Below are positions 33,914-42,514 of a stretch of DNA of 64,000 bases, one piece after another (position 1 is the stretch's first letter; the number at the start of each line of letters is the position of its first letter). The notes beneath the pieces are model-generated. The model was not told where the DNA came from and did no database searches. It saw nothing but the letters and a program-made list of their open reading frames with translations. Source of the DNA: Collinsella aerofaciens (GTDB taxonomy: Bacteria; Actinomycetota; Coriobacteriia; Coriobacteriales; Coriobacteriaceae); contig NZ_WQPK01000023.1 of NCBI RefSeq assembly GCF_018785265.1, forward strand, positions 1-64,000. Reading direction: 5' to 3'. The translations under genes were made by a program, and so were the position numbers.

Positions 33914-35176
33914 ATGGCAGAGACGCTTATCCCGCTGGAGGACGCGCAGGCAATCGTTCTTTCGCAGGTGCACGGGACCGATGTCGTCGAGATCCCGGTA
34001 TGGCAGGCGGCCGGTCTTCCCCTTGCCGAGGACGCCACGGCCGATATCGACATCTCGCCGTTTGCCAACAGCGCCATGGATGGATATGCCGTGCGTGCCG
34101 CCGACCTCGCCAAAGCGTCCACCGATGTGCCCGTGACGCTTTCCGTCGTGGGGCACGAGGCCGCAGGCCATGTGTTCGATGGCGTTATCGCCCCAGGTGA
34201 GACCGTCCGCATCATGACAGGCGCGCCGGTGCCCGAGGGCGCGGATGCCGTGGTGAAATACGAGATCGTCGAGGTGCTTGACGGCGATGGCAACGAGGGC
34301 TCACACGTGAGCTTTTCGGCGCCTGCTAAAGTGGGGGAGAACGTTCGCTCTGCCGCCGAGGAGGCCCATGACGGCGACGTCGTGATGCGTGCTGGCGAGG
34401 TTGTGGCCCCGGCCGGCGCCGGCCTGCTGGCAAGCGCCGGTTACGCGAGCGTGAAGGTCCATGCCGCTCCGCGCGTGGGCATTATCTCGCTGGGCACGGA
34501 ACTGGTCGCGCCGAGCGAGCTGCCGGCGCGCGGTCAGATTCGCGATTCCAACTCCTCGGCGTTAATGGCCGAGGCGCTCGATGCCGGCGCCGACCCGGTG
34601 TTCTTTGGCATCGCTCCCGATGATGAGCAGGCAATCGCCGAGCTCGTGCATCGCGCCGTTCAGGAGTGTGATTTTGTCATTACGAGCGGCGGTGCCTCGG
34701 CGGGCGACTACGACTATGTGACGGCGCTGGTCAGGCGCGAGGGCGAGGTGCTGTTCGATCGCATCTCGATGCGTCCCGGCAAGGCCATCACGTTTGGTTT
34801 GCTCGGCGGCAAGCCCTACCTGGGGCTTTCAGGCAATCCGGCCGCGGCGTATGTGGGCTTTGAGATACTCGCCCGCCCGGCGATCCGCAAGATGCGCGGC
34901 TTTGCCGAGGGTACGCGTCCCGTGCAGCAGGCGATATTGACGCACGGCGTGAAGAAGCGCCAGCATCGCCGCTTCTTCGATCGCGCAACGGTTTTGCGCG
35001 ACCCCGAGACCGATGAGCTGTTGGTGACCGAGGCCAAAACGCAGAATTCGGCGCTGCTCAGCACGATGCAGCGGGCCAACTGCCTGCTGCGTATTGACGA
35101 AGGACCGTGCGACCTTGCGGCGGGCGATGTCGTGGACGTTGTTCGCGTCGACCTGCCCGAGGGCGCCGTGTTGTAG
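33914..35176 (+). CDS. moeA: Molybdopterin molybdenumtransferase
   Basis: A 420-residue enzyme that inserts molybdate into adenylated molybdopterin. The MoeA signature ANSAMDGYAV is near residues 53-62, and the RIMTGAPVPEGADAVV block near 100-115. The catalytic MogA-like domain (about 180-325) has ISLGTELV, RDSNSSAL and TSGGASAGDYDYV. The C-terminal domain is about 340-420. The ATG at 33914 has GAGG five bases upstream. It is followed 10 bases later by the mogA/moaB gene, so both act in one operon. The cofactor is needed by the formate dehydrogenase at 52.6 kb. Confidence 0.95.
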   Translation: MAETLIPLEDAQAIVLSQVHGTDVVEIPVWQAAGLPLAEDATADIDISPFANSAMDGYAVRAADLAKASTDVPVTLSVVGHEAAGHVFDGVIAPGETVRIMTGAPVPEGADAVVKYEIVEVLDGDGNEGSHVSFSAPAKVGENVRSAAEEAHDGDVVMRAGEVVAPAGAGLLASAGYASVKVHAAPRVGIISLGTELVAPSELPARGQIRDSNSSALMAEALDAGADPVFFGIAPDDEQAIAELVHRAVQECDFVITSGGASAGDYDYVTALVRREGEVLFDRISMRPGKAITFGLLGGKPYLGLSGNPAAAYVGFEILARPAIRKMRGFAEGTRPVQQAILTHGVKKRQHRRFFDRATVLRDPETDELLVTEAKTQNSALLSTMQRANCLLRIDEGPCDLAAGDVVDVVRVDLPEGAVL

Positions 35177-35186
35177 GAGGAACGCT

Positions 35187-35666
35187 ATGGAGTTGAAGAT
35201 TTCGATCGTGACGTGCTCGGATACGCGCGACCTTGCCCAGGACGAGGCGGGTGCCGCGCTCGAGGAACTGATCAAGGCGCAGGGCTGGACGGTCATCTCG
35301 CATGTGGTCGTGCGCGACGACGTCAGCGAGATTGGTGATGCCATTGTGGAAGCCGCCGATGAGTGCCACGCCAATGTCGTGCTCACCTGCGGCGGCACGG
35401 GGCTTTCGATACGCGATGTGACGCCCGAGGCGACGCGTGCCGTCTGCGACCGCGATGTGCCGGGTATTGCCGAGGCAATTCGTGCATACTCCATGACCAA
35501 GACGCGCCGCGCCATGCTCTCGCGCGCCGTGTGCATGCAGCGTGGGCATACGCTTGTCATCAACTTTCCGGGATCTACGAAAGCGGCCCGCGAAAGCTGG
35601 GAGGCCGTGAGCGACCAGCTGGAGCATGCGGCCCAAATGACGGCGGGCGGCGGGCACGCCAAATAA
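35187..35666 (+). CDS. mog: Molybdopterin adenylyltransferase (MogA/MoaB family)
   Basis: A 159-residue protein that adenylates molybdopterin before metal insertion by MoeA. LTCGGTGLSIRDVTPEAT near residue 69 is the family signature binding the pterin pyrophosphate, and INFPGSTKAARESWE near 125 is the second conserved block. TAGGAGG precedes the ATG, and the gene is 10 bases from moeA. MogA and MoaB are hard to separate by eye, so the symbol is tentative. A terminator follows 14 bases after the stop. Confidence 0.9.
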   Translation: MELKISIVTCSDTRDLAQDEAGAALEELIKAQGWTVISHVVVRDDVSEIGDAIVEAADECHANVVLTCGGTGLSIRDVTPEATRAVCDRDVPGIAEAIRAYSMTKTRRAMLSRAVCMQRGHTLVINFPGSTKAARESWEAVSDQLEHAAQMTAGGGHAK

Positions 35667-35679
35667 GCGCACTACCTGC

Positions 35680-35713
35680 GGCGGAGTGACCTTGCGAGTC
35701 GCTCCGCCTTTTT
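35680..35713 (+). terminator. Terminator of the moeA-mog operon
   Basis: An 11-bp stem (35680-35690 with 35698-35708, one G-U), 7-nt loop and five T residues. Confidence 0.88.
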
Positions 35714-35751
35714 ATGCATCGACAGTGCGAAACGTCCTGAGACTATCGGCG

Positions 35752-35810
35752 AAAGATAATTATCAGACGAGAAACCCTTATCTCTGATATTATTCGCACG
35801 AAAATATAAT
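35752..35810 (+). promoter_or_regulatory. modABC promoter with candidate operators
   Basis: A perfect -10 TATAAT is at 35805-35810. Upstream are the palindrome GATAATTATC (35756-35765) and TTATCTCTGATATTA (35779-35793), which overlaps the expected -35 position. The half-site TTATC/GATAA occurs in both. An AAGATAATTAT string shared with 39415-39425 supports a common regulator, perhaps molybdate-responsive; that assignment is inferred. Confidence 0.5.
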
Positions 35811-35870
35811 CCAAGTACAGAATAAAACCCGCGGCGGGGTGCCCGGGCACAAGGTCCGAAAGGGTTGAAC

Positions 35871-36743
35871 ATGTTCGATATGGTTTCTCGCCGCGGATTC
35901 GTCTCGCTCTCTGCTGTCGCCGCTGCCGGCCTTGGCCTTGCCGGCTGCTCCGGCAACAAGACGTCTGGGCCGACTGGCTTCGATGCCGGTTCTGCTAAGG
36001 CATCTTCCAAGAAAGCTGTCGAGCTGCAGGTCTTTGCCGCCAACTCGCTCGAGAAGGCTCTGCCCGAGGTTCAGGAGCTTTACACCGAGCAGACCGGCGC
36101 CACGTTTGCCGACACGCAGTTTAAGGCTTCTGGCGACCTCGTTGAGCAGATGCGTGCCGGCGCCATGGTCGATGTGCTCATTACCGCTTCCAAGGGCACC
36201 ATGGATGACGCTGAGACCGCCGAGCTCGTCGACACCGACACCCGTGAGGATATGTTCGTCAACGACCTCGTGATCATTCGCGCTAAGGGCTCCGGCACCA
36301 AGATCGAGGCCATCGCCGACGTCGCGAATCTGGACGGCAAGATCGCCATCGGCGACGCCAAGACCGTCCCCGCCGGCAAGTACGCCAACCAGGCGCTGGC
36401 CTCCGTGGGCCTCTATACCGGCACCGAGGGCGACGACGGCGATTATGCACCCGAGCTCGCCGGCAAGGTTGCCCTGGCCGACAAGGTCGGCACCGCTGCG
36501 GCCTACGTCTCTACGGGCGACTGCGTGTCAGGTTTTGTCTACAGCTCTGATATCTTCCGCTACGACGGCATCGAGGAAGCCTTTGTGTGCCCCGAGGACT
36601 CGCACAAGCCCATCGTGTACCCGGGTGCCGTTGCCGAGAGCTCCGAGCACGCCGACGAGGCCAAGGCGTTCATCGACTTCTGTCTGACCAACAAGAAGGC
36701 TCAGAAGATTTGGGCCAAGTACGGCTTTGAGCTTTCCGCGTAG
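35871..36743 (+). CDS. modA: Molybdate ABC transporter substrate-binding lipoprotein
   Basis: A 290-residue extracytoplasmic lipoprotein that captures molybdate or tungstate. The leader MFDMVSRRGFVSLS contains a twin-arginine pair and ends in the lipobox LAGC (Cys at about 25), so Tat export and lipidation are both suggested. After a Gly/Ser/Lys linker the mature domain starts near AVELQVFAANSLEKALPEVQ, the typical ModA first strand and Ser ligand. Further ModA blocks are VDVLITASKGTMDDA and KIAIGDAKTVPAGKYANQAL. GAAAGGG is six bases before the ATG at 35871. It is the first gene of modABC. Confidence 0.92.
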   Translation: MFDMVSRRGFVSLSAVAAAGLGLAGCSGNKTSGPTGFDAGSAKASSKKAVELQVFAANSLEKALPEVQELYTEQTGATFADTQFKASGDLVEQMRAGAMVDVLITASKGTMDDAETAELVDTDTREDMFVNDLVIIRAKGSGTKIEAIADVANLDGKIAIGDAKTVPAGKYANQALASVGLYTGTEGDDGDYAPELAGKVALADKVGTAAAYVSTGDCVSGFVYSSDIFRYDGIEEAFVCPEDSHKPIVYPGAVAESSEHADEAKAFIDFCLTNKKAQKIWAKYGFELSA

Positions 36744-36811
36744 TGCGGCTTGGTGCGATAATTCCATCGTTTTGTGTTTCACTCCGTCCTTGTATTCGCT
36801 TGGAGCTTTTC

Positions 36812-38254
36812 GTGCTTAATAGATTCCGCATGCTTGTCGCCTGTGCTTTGACCTTCGCGCTTTGCTGGGTGCCGGGATTTGCGTTTGCTGGGGACGCTGA
36901 GGACGGGGCCCAGGTTGCTGCGACCGCTCATGGGCTTTCCTATGGGATCGAGGGTTTTGAGCGGTTGGCCAAGGGGACCGCTCGTGCCATGGAGGGCCAG
37001 CCTGAGGGCTACCGGTTTCCCGTTGACGAGGACGTGGACCTTGTAGTGGTGCCTGCTGCCGATCGCGTTGTGGTGTGGATATCGCCCAAGGCGGTGGAGA
37101 AGTATGGATTGGATCCGCAGAACAACGAGTGCGTATCGGGTCTCAAGGCCCTCGTCTGCGAGCTCGACAGCGCAAACTCCATGGGAGGTGCGCGGCTAAG
37201 GGACATGGATCTTCCTTGGTATGTTACGGCGGAAACAACGTTTGATGCCGGCGGGTATACCTATGGCTTTGACGAGCGCGGCGCGGATGGGGACCGCTAT
37301 GTGGTGATTGCATCAGCCTCGGGTGATGCCAAGGGCGGCGCGCGTTGGCTTGATAGCGCTCAAATGGTAGAAGCATCGTCTGTCGTGTTGCGGGATGAGC
37401 AGGGGCCCTTGGCCTCTCTGGCCTCCTTTTTGGGCGACATCGACTATCGCCCGTTTTGGGTGTCCATTAAAACGAGCGGCCTTGCCCTGCTGATCTCCTT
37501 TGCGCTGGGCCTGTTCGCCGCGTGGAAGACTATGGGTACCTCGAGTCGCATCAAGGGCCTGCTCGATTCGGTCTTTACGATTCCCATGGTCCTGCCGCCT
37601 ACGGTGTGCGGCTTTTTGCTGCTTATGCTGTTTGGCCGCTCGACCGGGGTTGGCCAGTGGCTTATCGCACACGGTATCTCGATCGTCTTTACGTGGCCTG
37701 CGGCGGTGATATCTGCCGTGGTGGTGTCGTTTCCCCTGGTCTACCGCACGGCGCTCGGTGCCTTTGAGAGCCTCGACACGCAGATGCTCGATGCCGCGCG
37801 AACCCTGGGATGGTCCGAACGTCGCATCTTCGCCAAGCTCATGATGCCGCTCGGCTGGCCCTCAATCGCGGCGGGCACGGTGCTCGCCTTCGCTCGCGCG
37901 ATGGGCGAGTTTGGCTGCACTCTGTTCTTTGCGGGCAACTACGCCGGTATTACGCAGACCATTCCCATCGCCATCTACTTTGAGTGGATGGGCGGCAACA
38001 CGTCGGTGGCCCTCTTTTGGGTCGTCGTCGTGATCGTGTTTAGTTTTTTGGTCATTCTGTTCATTAACATGTACACCGCGTATTCGCAAAAGTATCGCGA
38101 GCGGGGCCTTTCCCGTGCGGAGCGCAAGCAGGGCATGCAGCTGGGCGGCCAGACCGATTCGCTTGACCCGGTGGGCGGTGATGCCTTGCGTATCGATCGC
38201 GAGGCGCTGGCCGAGCTTATGCGCGATGGCGCGGTCGCAAAGGGAGGTCGATAA
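36812..38254 (+). CDS. modB: Molybdate ABC transporter permease with N-terminal secreted domain
   Basis: A 480-residue protein, about twice the length of usual ModB (around 225). Residues 1-27 look like a signal sequence or first helix (GFAFA end). Residues about 28-205 are hydrophilic with no recognised family. The ModB permease follows at about 210-440, with five or six helices and the EAA-type loop AARTLGWSERRIFAKLMMP, then AMGEFGCTLFFAGN. Residues 441-480 are a polar tail. The start is the GTG at 36812 after GGAG. It sits between modA and modC, with modC beginning 3 bases after its stop. The extra domain may assist substrate loading or sensing; this is speculative. Confidence 0.88.
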   Translation: MLNRFRMLVACALTFALCWVPGFAFAGDAEDGAQVAATAHGLSYGIEGFERLAKGTARAMEGQPEGYRFPVDEDVDLVVVPAADRVVVWISPKAVEKYGLDPQNNECVSGLKALVCELDSANSMGGARLRDMDLPWYVTAETTFDAGGYTYGFDERGADGDRYVVIASASGDAKGGARWLDSAQMVEASSVVLRDEQGPLASLASFLGDIDYRPFWVSIKTSGLALLISFALGLFAAWKTMGTSSRIKGLLDSVFTIPMVLPPTVCGFLLLMLFGRSTGVGQWLIAHGISIVFTWPAAVISAVVVSFPLVYRTALGAFESLDTQMLDAARTLGWSERRIFAKLMMPLGWPSIAAGTVLAFARAMGEFGCTLFFAGNYAGITQTIPIAIYFEWMGGNTSVALFWVVVVIVFSFLVILFINMYTAYSQKYRERGLSRAERKQGMQLGGQTDSLDPVGGDALRIDREALAELMRDGAVAKGGR

Positions 38255-38257
38255 GCC

Positions 38258-39328
38258 ATGTCGCTCGTTCTGGATATCAAAAAGCGCTATCCGGGCTTTA
38301 CCCTCGACATTCAGCTCGATGCCGGCGAGGAGCGTGTGGCGCTGCTGGGCGCCTCGGGTTGCGGCAAGAGCTGCACGTTGCGCTGCATTGCCGGCGTGGA
38401 GACACCCGACGAGGGCAAGATCGTAGTCAACGGCGTGACCTTTTTTGACTCGGCGGCGGGTATCAACCTGTCGCCCCAGGAGCGAAAATGCGCCCTGCTG
38501 TTCCAAAACTATCAGCTGTTTCCCAACATGACGGTGGCCGATAACGTATGCGCCGGTGTAAAGGACGTGGGCGACGCCGCCGCGCGCAAAAAGCTCGCTG
38601 AGCGTTATCTGGGCATTTTCGGTCTGGCCGACTTTGTCGACCGCTACCCCGTGCGCCTCTCGGGCGGTCAGCAGCAACGCGTGGCGCTTGCGCGCATGGT
38701 GGCGGCGCATCCGGGCATCTTTATGTTCGATGAGCCCATGAGCGCGCTCGACGCGTATCTCAAGAGCGCGCTTGAGCAAAACATGCTCGATCTGTTCGAT
38801 GTATGCAACCGAACCGTGCTCTACGTGAGCCACGACATCGACGAAGCATGCCGCCTGTGCGAGGGTATCTGCGTGATGCATGACGGGCATGTTGAGGAGA
38901 TCGGCTCCGTCGAGGACGTGGTCCGCCGTCCGCAGACGCTGGCGGCGCTGCGCCTGACGGGCTGCAAGAACACAAGCCGGGCGCGCAAGATCGGCGACGA
39001 AGAAGTTGAGGCCCTCGACTGGGGCATGACCTTTAACGTGGGTCGCGAGGTTCCCGATAATGTGGCGTACCTGGGCATTCGCGCAAGCTACTTCCATGTT
39101 GACAATCGTGCGGAGCGGGGTCGCAACAGCTATGATTTGCACGTGGCCCGCGTGAGCGATTCGCGTTTTGAGCGCCTGGTGCTGCTGGACGTGCCGCGCG
39201 CTGATGCGCCCACGCGTCTGCAGTGGAAGGTCAACAAGGTGGGCGTGCCTGTCGACGAGCTGCCGCAAGCAGGCGAGACGCTGCGCATGCACTTCGATGC
39301 GAGTAGAATCCACTTGGTTTGTCGATAG
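38258..39328 (+). CDS. modC: Molybdate ABC transporter ATP-binding protein
   Basis: A 356-residue ATPase that powers molybdate uptake. Walker A is GASGCGKS at 31-38, the ABC signature LSGGQQQR near 130, and Walker B IFMFDEP near 151, followed by a switch His in YVSHDIDEA. The C-terminal region (about 230-356) is longer than the nucleotide-binding domain and corresponds in position to a TOBE/MOP regulatory domain, though its sequence is divergent. GGAGG in AAAGGGAGGTCG precedes the ATG. It ends the modABC operon; a hairpin follows within 12 bases. Confidence 0.93.
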   Translation: MSLVLDIKKRYPGFTLDIQLDAGEERVALLGASGCGKSCTLRCIAGVETPDEGKIVVNGVTFFDSAAGINLSPQERKCALLFQNYQLFPNMTVADNVCAGVKDVGDAAARKKLAERYLGIFGLADFVDRYPVRLSGGQQQRVALARMVAAHPGIFMFDEPMSALDAYLKSALEQNMLDLFDVCNRTVLYVSHDIDEACRLCEGICVMHDGHVEEIGSVEDVVRRPQTLAALRLTGCKNTSRARKIGDEEVEALDWGMTFNVGREVPDNVAYLGIRASYFHVDNRAERGRNSYDLHVARVSDSRFERLVLLDVPRADAPTRLQWKVNKVGVPVDELPQAGETLRMHFDASRIHLVCR

Positions 39329-39339
39329 CGCCGGGTAAT

Positions 39340-39369
39340 GCCGTCGGGGATATAAGCCTCGGCGGCTTT
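39340..39369 (+). terminator. modABC terminator
   Basis: A 10-bp stem (39340-39349 with 39357-39366, two G-U pairs), 7-nt loop, then TTTG. Confidence 0.65.
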
Positions 39370-39461
39370 GTCTTGCCGCGCGCCGAATGAGGGATGGCAA
39401 ACTCTTATCAATTAAGATAATTATTTATTAAACGACGGCACACGAGGCTGTCGTACGAATG

Positions 39462-39499
39462 TCAACGGTGTTCGCATGGTCGACGACCGTTGATATAGT
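39462..39499 (+). promoter_or_regulatory. Promoter and inverted-repeat operator of the double-cubane operon
   Basis: A -35 TTCGCA (39471-39476) and -10 TATAGT (39494-39499) are 17 bases apart. TCAACGGT (39462-39469) and ACCGTTGA (39486-39493) form a perfect 8-bp inverted repeat that flanks the -35 and abuts the -10, as expected for a repressor or activator dimer site. The upstream 39404-39425 contains TTATC...GATAA similar to the modABC region. Transcription would start near 39506, leaving a leader of about 250 bases. Confidence 0.55.
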
Positions 39500-39529
39500 T
39501 GACCTTAACTTGTAAAGGAGGGTGCGCAC

Positions 39530-39598
39530 ATGCCGCAGATGACATACATTCGCCGTGTTGCCGCGCGTGCCCTATATATGGCTCGGAGCCGCATATGA
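39530..39598 (+). CDS. Putative 22-aa leader peptide
   Basis: A frame of 22 codons starts eight bases after a very good AAAGGAGG and encodes a basic peptide (MPQMTYIRRVAARALYMARS followed by RI) with five arginines. Its end overlaps a hairpin CGGAGCCG/CGGCTCCG (39584-39619). It lies in the leader of the double-cubane operon. It could be a regulatory peptide or an unannotated small protein; no codon for a single pathway product dominates clearly. Confidence 0.45.
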   Translation: MPQMTYIRRVAARALYMARSRI

Positions 39599-39757
39599 GC
39601 AGGTATGTTCACGGCTCCGGGAGAGACGACGCACAACTAAATAATCAGCTGCAAAGCAGGTTCCCCAAAATTCCGGGTTTAGGCGCGGTCGGGTTTTCGC
39701 CACCCACCGTGCAGCAATACCGTAGCTATTCATTTTTGATTCGAGAGGGGAACCGTC

Positions 39758-41041
39758 ATGGCTGAAGAATTTGATTTCCATCCGATGTGGGAGAGCCTCG
39801 GCATGAATCTTGCCGACCACGACATGCTGCTGGGCGCCGTGGGCCAGATGTACGGCGATATGTTCCTGACGCAGAACAATCGCCCCAAGTCCACGTCCTA
39901 CCTGGATTTTGTCGCCACCAACATCCACAGCGGCCGTATTAAGGAGATGCTCGACAAGAAGGAGGCCGGCGAGGCCACCAAGATCGTCGGTTCGTTCTGT
40001 GTGTACGTGCCCGAGGAGATCGTACTTGCCTGTGACGGCATTCCCGTTGGTCTGTGCTCGGGTGCCGACTGGGCGACCGACAAGGTCGAGGAGCATCTGC
40101 CGCGCAACACCTGCCCGCTCATCAAGAGCTTTGCCGGCTTTAAGCTGGGCGAGGTCTGCCCCTACATTGAGTCGAGTGACTTGGTGGTAGGCGAGAACAC
40201 CTGCGATGGCAAGAAGAAGGCCTACGAGTTCTTTGCCACGCAAAAGAACATGTACGTCATGGATATTCCCAACGTGCACGACGAGTCGACGCTCGTGACC
40301 TGGAAGGCCGAGGTTAAAAAGCTTGCCGCCAAGATCGAGGAAGAGTGCGGCGTCACGATTACGCCTGAGCGCCTGAAGGCTGCCATCCACGCCGTCAACG
40401 AGAAGCGTCGCGCCCTGCAGCGTCTGGCTGCGACCCGCGCTGCTGATCCGGCGCCCATCAGCGGTCTCGACAGCCTGCTGACCGTTCAGGCCGCCTTTAT
40501 GGATGACACGCCGCGTCTGACCGGCGCCATCAACGAAATGGCGGCTGAGTGCGAGCAGCGCGTTGAGGCCGGCGAGGGTGTGGCGCCCAAGGGCACCAAG
40601 CGCATCCTGTACACCGGTACGCCCATGGCCGTGCCCAACTGGAAGCTGTTCAACCTCATCGAGAAGGCCGGCGGCGTCGTGGTGGGCGAGGAGTCCTGCA
40701 CGGGCTCGCGCTACTACAAGGACCTGGTCGACGAGTCCGGTGAGACGGTTGACGAGATGCTCGACGCCATCGCCGAGCGCTACTTTAAGATCAACTGCGC
40801 CGTCTTTACGCCCAACGACCAGCGTATGAAGGACATTGTCCAGATGGCCAAGGACCTGCATGCCGACGGCATCGTCGACGTGGCCTTGCAGTTCTGCACG
40901 TTCTACGAGATGGAGTCGTTTGCCGTGGAGAAGGCCGCCGAAGAGGCCGGCATCCCGTTTATGCACATCACGACCGACTACGCCGGCGAGGATGCAGGCC
41001 AACTGCAAACCAGGATTGAGGCTTTCTTGGAAACCATTTAG
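39758..41041 (+). CDS. Double-cubane / 2-hydroxyacyl-CoA dehydratase D-type protein, first copy
   Basis: A 427-residue iron-sulfur protein of the HgdB/BcrC superfamily, close in layout to double-cubane-cluster reductases (YjiM-like). The conserved stretch [12 protein letters not shown], then [24 protein letters not shown] (residues about 126-160) carries three cluster cysteines. [21 protein letters not shown] upstream and EESCTGSRY and [11 protein letters not shown] downstream supply the others. A 55-residue N-terminal extension is absent in the second copy. GAGAGGGG precedes the ATG. Together with the ATPase at 42515 it would form an ATP-driven low-potential reductase. The electron acceptor is unknown. 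Confidence 0.85.
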   Translation: MAEEFDFHPMWESLGMNLADHDMLLGAVGQMYGDMFLTQNNRPKSTSYLDFVATNIHSGRIKEMLDKKEAGEATKIVGSFCVYVPEEIVLACDGIPVGLCSGADWATDKVEEHLPRNTCPLIKSFAGFKLGEVCPYIESSDLVVGENTCDGKKKAYEFFATQKNMYVMDIPNVHDESTLVTWKAEVKKLAAKIEEECGVTITPERLKAAIHAVNEKRRALQRLAATRAADPAPISGLDSLLTVQAAFMDDTPRLTGAINEMAAECEQRVEAGEGVAPKGTKRILYTGTPMAVPNWKLFNLIEKAGGVVVGEESCTGSRYYKDLVDESGETVDEMLDAIAERYFKINCAVFTPNDQRMKDIVQMAKDLHADGIVDVALQFCTFYEMESFAVEKAAEEAGIPFMHITTDYAGEDAGQLQTRIEAFLETI

Positions 41042-41059
41042 GGCTATCCGGTCCAGCGG

Positions 41060-41155
41060 CTTCCCCAAGCACCCGATCTTGCCGTTCAAACCATCGCTTG
41101 CATACCAAAGTACGCGGCGCTCCTCTTTCACGGCAACCTCGGGCACCTGGGAAAG
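41060..41155. repeat. 96-nt structured repeat, copy A
   Basis: Begins 18 bases after the first double-cubane stop codon. It is roughly 85% identical by eye to 42360-42455, including GATCTTGCC, TCAAACC, TCGCTTGC and GCGCTCCTCTTTC. The ends can pair (CAAGCACCCGA with CGGGCACCTGG region), with a smaller inner hairpin around CCAAAGTACGC. Confidence 0.8.
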
Positions 41156-41195
41156 CCGTTTCCTTGGTTGGTTAAAAGGTTTGTTAAGGAGTTAT

Positions 41196-42359
41196 ATGTC
41201 GGAAAATATTGAGCAGCCGTTGCCGTCCACGTTTGAGGAGTTCAACGAGCAACGCAAGGCGGCGTTTATTCGCGTCAAGGATTATAAGCAGGCGGGTAAT
41301 CGCCTGGTCGGTTTTCTGTGCAGCTACACGCCGCTCGAGATTATCGATGCCGCGGGGGCTGCGAGCGTGGCGCTGTGCGGCACGTCCGACGAGGTGATTC
41401 CCGAGGCCGAGAAGGTGCTGCCGGCAAACCTGTGCCCGCTCATCAAGTCTACGTATGGTTTTGCCTATTCGCAAAAGTGCCCGTTTACGTACTTTAGCGA
41501 CATGATCATCGGCGAGACCACCTGCGACGGCAAGAAGAAGATGTACGAGCTACTCAACGAGCTCAAGCGCACGCACATTCTGCATCTTCCGCAGGGCCGC
41601 GATCGCGCCTACGAGCGTGAAGGCTGGTACGAGGAGTGCCGCCTGCTCAAGGAGGAGCTCGAGGGTTTCTACGGCATCACGATTACCGACGATGACCTGC
41701 GCGCTGCCGTTCGTCGTCGCAACCGCTTGCGTGCGGCCCAGCTCGAAATGTTTGCGCTGCAGGCCAACCAGCCGGCGGCCATGAGCGGCGTCGACCTGAT
41801 GAGTACCATGTTTGCCGGTACGTTCAGCTTTGATATCGAGGCCTATACGCAGCAGCTGGAGCAAAAGGTTGTCAAGCTGCGCGAGGCCTACGACGCGGGC
41901 GAGCGCCCGGTTGCGGCGGATGCCAAGCGCATTCTGATCACCGGCTGCCCGGTGGGCGGCGTAATCAACAAGATCGGTCGCACCATCGAGTCCAACGGCG
42001 GTGTGGTCGTGTGCATGGACGACTGCTCGGGCGAGCGCACAGCGGCTATGATGATCGACCCGCACGCGCCCGACATTCTGCGCGCCATCGCCGACCGTTA
42101 CCTGGATATCAACTGCTCGGTCATGACGCCTAACGACGGCCGCATGGAGAACACACTGACCATGTGCGAGAAGTACCATGTCGATGGCGTGGTAGAGAGC
42201 GTGCTACAGGCCTGCCACACCTTCAACGTTGAGAGCGCGCGCATGCAGGAGGCCGTCGAGGGTGCGGGTATTCCGTATATGAAGATCGAGACCGACTACA
42301 GCAACGGCGACATGGGTCAGATCGAGACCCGCATCGCCGCCTTCATCGAAACCCTCTAG
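41196..42359 (+). CDS. Double-cubane / 2-hydroxyacyl-CoA dehydratase D-type protein, second copy
   Basis: A 387-residue paralogue of the preceding gene. The same core is present: [75 protein letters not shown] and [11 protein letters not shown]. The cysteine spacing fits a double-cubane or paired [4Fe-4S] arrangement. By eye the two proteins share the core blocks but differ through much of their length. TTAAGGAG precedes the ATG. It lies 154 bases after the first copy, separated by repeat A. The activase gene lies 155 bases downstream, after repeat B. Likely forms a complex or alternates with copy one. Confidence 0.85.
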   Translation: MSENIEQPLPSTFEEFNEQRKAAFIRVKDYKQAGNRLVGFLCSYTPLEIIDAAGAASVALCGTSDEVIPEAEKVLPANLCPLIKSTYGFAYSQKCPFTYFSDMIIGETTCDGKKKMYELLNELKRTHILHLPQGRDRAYEREGWYEECRLLKEELEGFYGITITDDDLRAAVRRRNRLRAAQLEMFALQANQPAAMSGVDLMSTMFAGTFSFDIEAYTQQLEQKVVKLREAYDAGERPVAADAKRILITGCPVGGVINKIGRTIESNGGVVVCMDDCSGERTAAMMIDPHAPDILRAIADRYLDINCSVMTPNDGRMENTLTMCEKYHVDGVVESVLQACHTFNVESARMQEAVEGAGIPYMKIETDYSNGDMGQIETRIAAFIETL

Positions 42360-42455
42360 CTTCCTCAGGCACCGGATCTTGCCCCTCAAACCGTCGCTTG
42401 CGTACCCAAAGTACGCTGCGCTCCTCTTTCGGGGCAATCTCCGGCACCTGAGAAA
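42360..42455. repeat. 96-nt structured repeat, copy B
   Basis: Begins immediately after the second double-cubane stop codon. The terminal arms CTCAGGCACCGG and CCGGCACCTGAG region pair with two mismatches, and the inner GCGTAC/GTACGC stem (42400-42416) is perfect. Copy A is at 41060-41155. Confidence 0.82.
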
Positions 42456-42514
42456 CCTAGAGCTAAGGCGCCTGAACGCGCCGCTACCTTTGATGTTTAG
42501 ATTGGGAGAGAGCC

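Noticed and set aside
39595..39765. A 56-codon frame overlapping the leader peptide and the double-cubane start
   Set aside because: It has no ribosome binding site of its own and only overlaps by chance; conservation would be needed to call it.
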